Shown piece by piece: positions 62,035 through 64,000 of a stretch of DNA of 64,000 bases; position 1 is the stretch's first letter; every line of letters starts with the position of its first letter. The position numbers were made by a program, and so were the translations under genes. Origin of the DNA: Zeus faber (lineage: Eukaryota; Chordata; Actinopteri; Zeiformes; Zeidae); contig OY482850.1 in the NCBI GenBank assembly GCA_960531495.1, forward strand, positions 9,037,053 to 9,101,052. The letters run 5' to 3'. Under the pieces are notes generated by a model. That model did not search any database and was not told where the DNA came from. It was given only the letters and a program-made list of their open reading frames with translations.

Positions 62035-62450
62035 ATGTATACAGTGTATATAGTATATATAGTGTAAATAGTAAATACCGTGTATATAGTGTATATAGTA
62101 AATACTGTGTATATCGTGTATATAGTATATATAGTATATACAGTGTATATAATGTATACAGTGTACATAGTAAATTCCATGTATATATTGTATATAGTGT
62201 ATATAGTGTATTTAGTATATGTAGTGTATATAGTGTTTATAGTTTATACAGTTTATTCTTGTGTATATAGTAAATACCGTGTATATGGTGAATATAGTGT
62301 ATGTAATGTATATAGTGTATATAGTGAATACCATGTCTATAGTGTAAATAGTGTATATATTATATATCGTGTATATAGTGTATATAGTGCATATAGTATA
62401 TATAGTATATATAGTATGTATAGTGTATACAGTGTATAGAGTATATAAAG
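62035..62450. repeat. AT-rich minisatellite, GTGTATATA-type
   Basis: About 400 bases are built from variants of TATATAGTG / TATATAGTA with occasional TAAATACC blocks. At larger scale GTAAATACCGTGTATATAG-type segments recur every few dozen bases, so the array has a higher-order structure. Both strands stay open over long distances only because of the repeat. Confidence 0.93.
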
Positions 62451-62574
62451 GGTGATGAGCGATGAGATGCTTGACGCTGAGACGCCGTGGTATTGTACAC
62501 AGCGTACAATACAGACTGGTCAGAGAGCTGGTCGTAAGTCTGAACCGTCGTTAAACAGGCAGGTCGTTAAGTGA

Positions 62575-62990
62575 GGAGTACTCCTGTGATGTAATGTAAT
62601 TCATTACACCATATTTTGTAATAACTTGCTCAAATTTAATACATTTGATGTTTTTTATGTAATAACACCTGCATTCTGCAATATCTTGCCAAAATTTAGT
62701 GAATTTGACCTTTTTTACGTAATAACACTCACAATTTGTAATGACTTGCTGCATTTTTTAATAAACATCTTGAACCCAATTGGTTATATGTTTTGCCGCA
62801 TACTCGAAACAAAAACACATTATCTGGTAAGTTATTACAAAATGCAGTAAATGTATTACGTGGCATGTTCAAGATGTTCATTACAGTTACAAATGCGGTA
62901 ACTGTAATGAACAGTACATTACAAATTGCGGTTGTTACAGAGGCCAAATATATGACATTTTTGGCAAGTTATAACAGCGTTATACAGAAT
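62575..62990. repeat. fold-back AT-rich repeat with ~60-base tandem units
   Basis: Three degenerate units containing GTAATAACxCTTGC or GTAATGACTTGC appear at about 62612, 62671 and 62731 in direct orientation. Sequence from about 62828 on is partly the reverse complement: TTAATAAACATCTTGAA at 62758 pairs with TTCAAGATGTTCATTAC at 62868. A perfect 12-bp hairpin (62879-62890 with 62898-62909, 7-nt loop) closes the right part. No coding function is likely. Confidence 0.7.
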
Positions 62991-64000
62991 GCGTTGTCAT
63001 AGGGCCGTGGAACTTTTTTGTACTGGCCGTGAAAGAGTCAAAGACTGAAGGGGAAGAAGAGACTTGTTTATTACAGACATTTCAGACGCCCTCTTACATT
63101 CTTTGCAGTGAAAACACAATGTAGTCACCTCGATTTGGTCGTGCGCCCAGAGCCAGGGAGCGCTCGGTGATTTTTATCCATTATATCAGTTGTCACACAA
63201 ATAGATTTGGTACAACATTCCATTTGTCGCGAGAACAGCGGCGAGAAGATCTGGAAGCAATCACTACATGTTTACGTATTTGCCAATAATGTCAATTATA
63301 TTTCAGTTTCTTGTGTGTATGAGAATGAAGTGCGGCAGCGGCCTCGGCCTGCTGCTTCACTCCAACCCGAGGATCGAGCCGAAGGTTTAAAACCCAGCTG
63401 TATTTTTTATTAGCTTAAGCCACAGCGTTTAAATGGTCTTTGAGGGATTTTAACTGACATCAGAGGCCAAGTTTTAATAACTGTGTCCAATTCCAATGCC
63501 TGCCTCTGTTGTTGTGCGGAACTTGTCAACGGTTTTGTCTCAAGTACTGTCAACTGTAAGCATTTGCTGTCTTTTGGGTTTGAGAACATAATCTGCTAAT
63601 TAATTAAGAAATTGGGATTGGAATAGACATTGGGGTGGGATTATCTGGACAGGGAGATAATTCATTGAGCAATTCTTGTGGTGAAATGAACTTTGTATAT
63701 GTATGCAAATTTGCACAATTGTGTATCTATCTATTTCCCTACCTGTTATTGTTCCACATTCTCCAAGCGTCTGTGTTTTTTTAAGTCTGTGGGTCGAATT
63801 CACAAAGAATGGAAAGCGGCTGTTGCTGTGTGGTTTCTGGAGGGCTGCGCCTTCCGGCCCCCTTGGAGGCTGCTTGCCTTCGTGGGTGTGGGTTGGGGTG
63901 CGGGGAATGGCTGTTGGCCTTTTCTCCCACTGCATGGTTTCTCTGCGGTGGGTGCCCCGCCGCTGGGGTAGGGGGGGGGGCTGACATCTGGGTGTCCTGT
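62991..64000. other. intergenic, no gene seen
   Basis: The last kilobase has a G run near 63970-63979 and no recognisable gene. Confidence 0.6.

Noticed and set aside
62080-62439. 119-codon frame of Tyr/Val/Ile repeats
   Set aside because: It is a direct translation of the AT minisatellite, open on both strands.

Overview
The window looks like a teleost fish genome. The only host gene found is most of tmtc2 (transmembrane and TPR-repeat O-mannosyltransferase 2) on the + strand. Ten coding exons were placed by reading the protein in register across GT-AG junctions (22617 to 51551). Together they make 1872 coding bases, or 623 codons plus the stop, in one unbroken frame. The family protein has about 836 residues, so roughly the first 210 (usually two exons) lie upstream of this window. 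Bases 1 to 22616 are therefore most likely the intron before the large DUF1736 exon. A 3' UTR of about 2.3 kb follows the stop and ends near 53.84 kb. The remaining 10 kb is intergenic and has no recognisable gene.

Region by region: 1-2.5 kb is non-coding. 2.5-3.06 kb may be a solo LTR. 3.06-12.18 kb is an old, broken class I (ERV1-like, epsilon/gamma-related) endogenous retrovirus in minus orientation, with two diverged LTRs and remnants of gag, protease, RT/RNase H, integrase and the start of env. Two inverted copies of one DNA-transposon-like element sit inside it, and a nested tandem repeat fills its leader. 12.2-22.6 kb is intronic DNA with a LINE 3' end, a DNA-element fragment, a LINE tail and a SINE. 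22.6-51.5 kb carries the tmtc2 exons; their introns hold several MITEs, a 119-base GT tract, an AT-rich block and an internally deleted Tc1-like transposon. 53.8-64 kb contains microsatellites, a near-perfect palindrome, an 11-base-like AT minisatellite and a fold-back repeat.

Nothing here forms a multi-gene functional system. tmtc2 acts alone at the ER membrane. The most interesting structures are repeat architectures: the paired inverted element inside the retroviral fossil, the hairpin-forming minisatellite in its leader, and the long palindromes at 2.55 kb and 59.3 kb. The teleost call rests on the protein match and on repeat types that are familiar from fish. The tmtc2a/tmtc2b paralogue and the species cannot be decided from the sequence alone.
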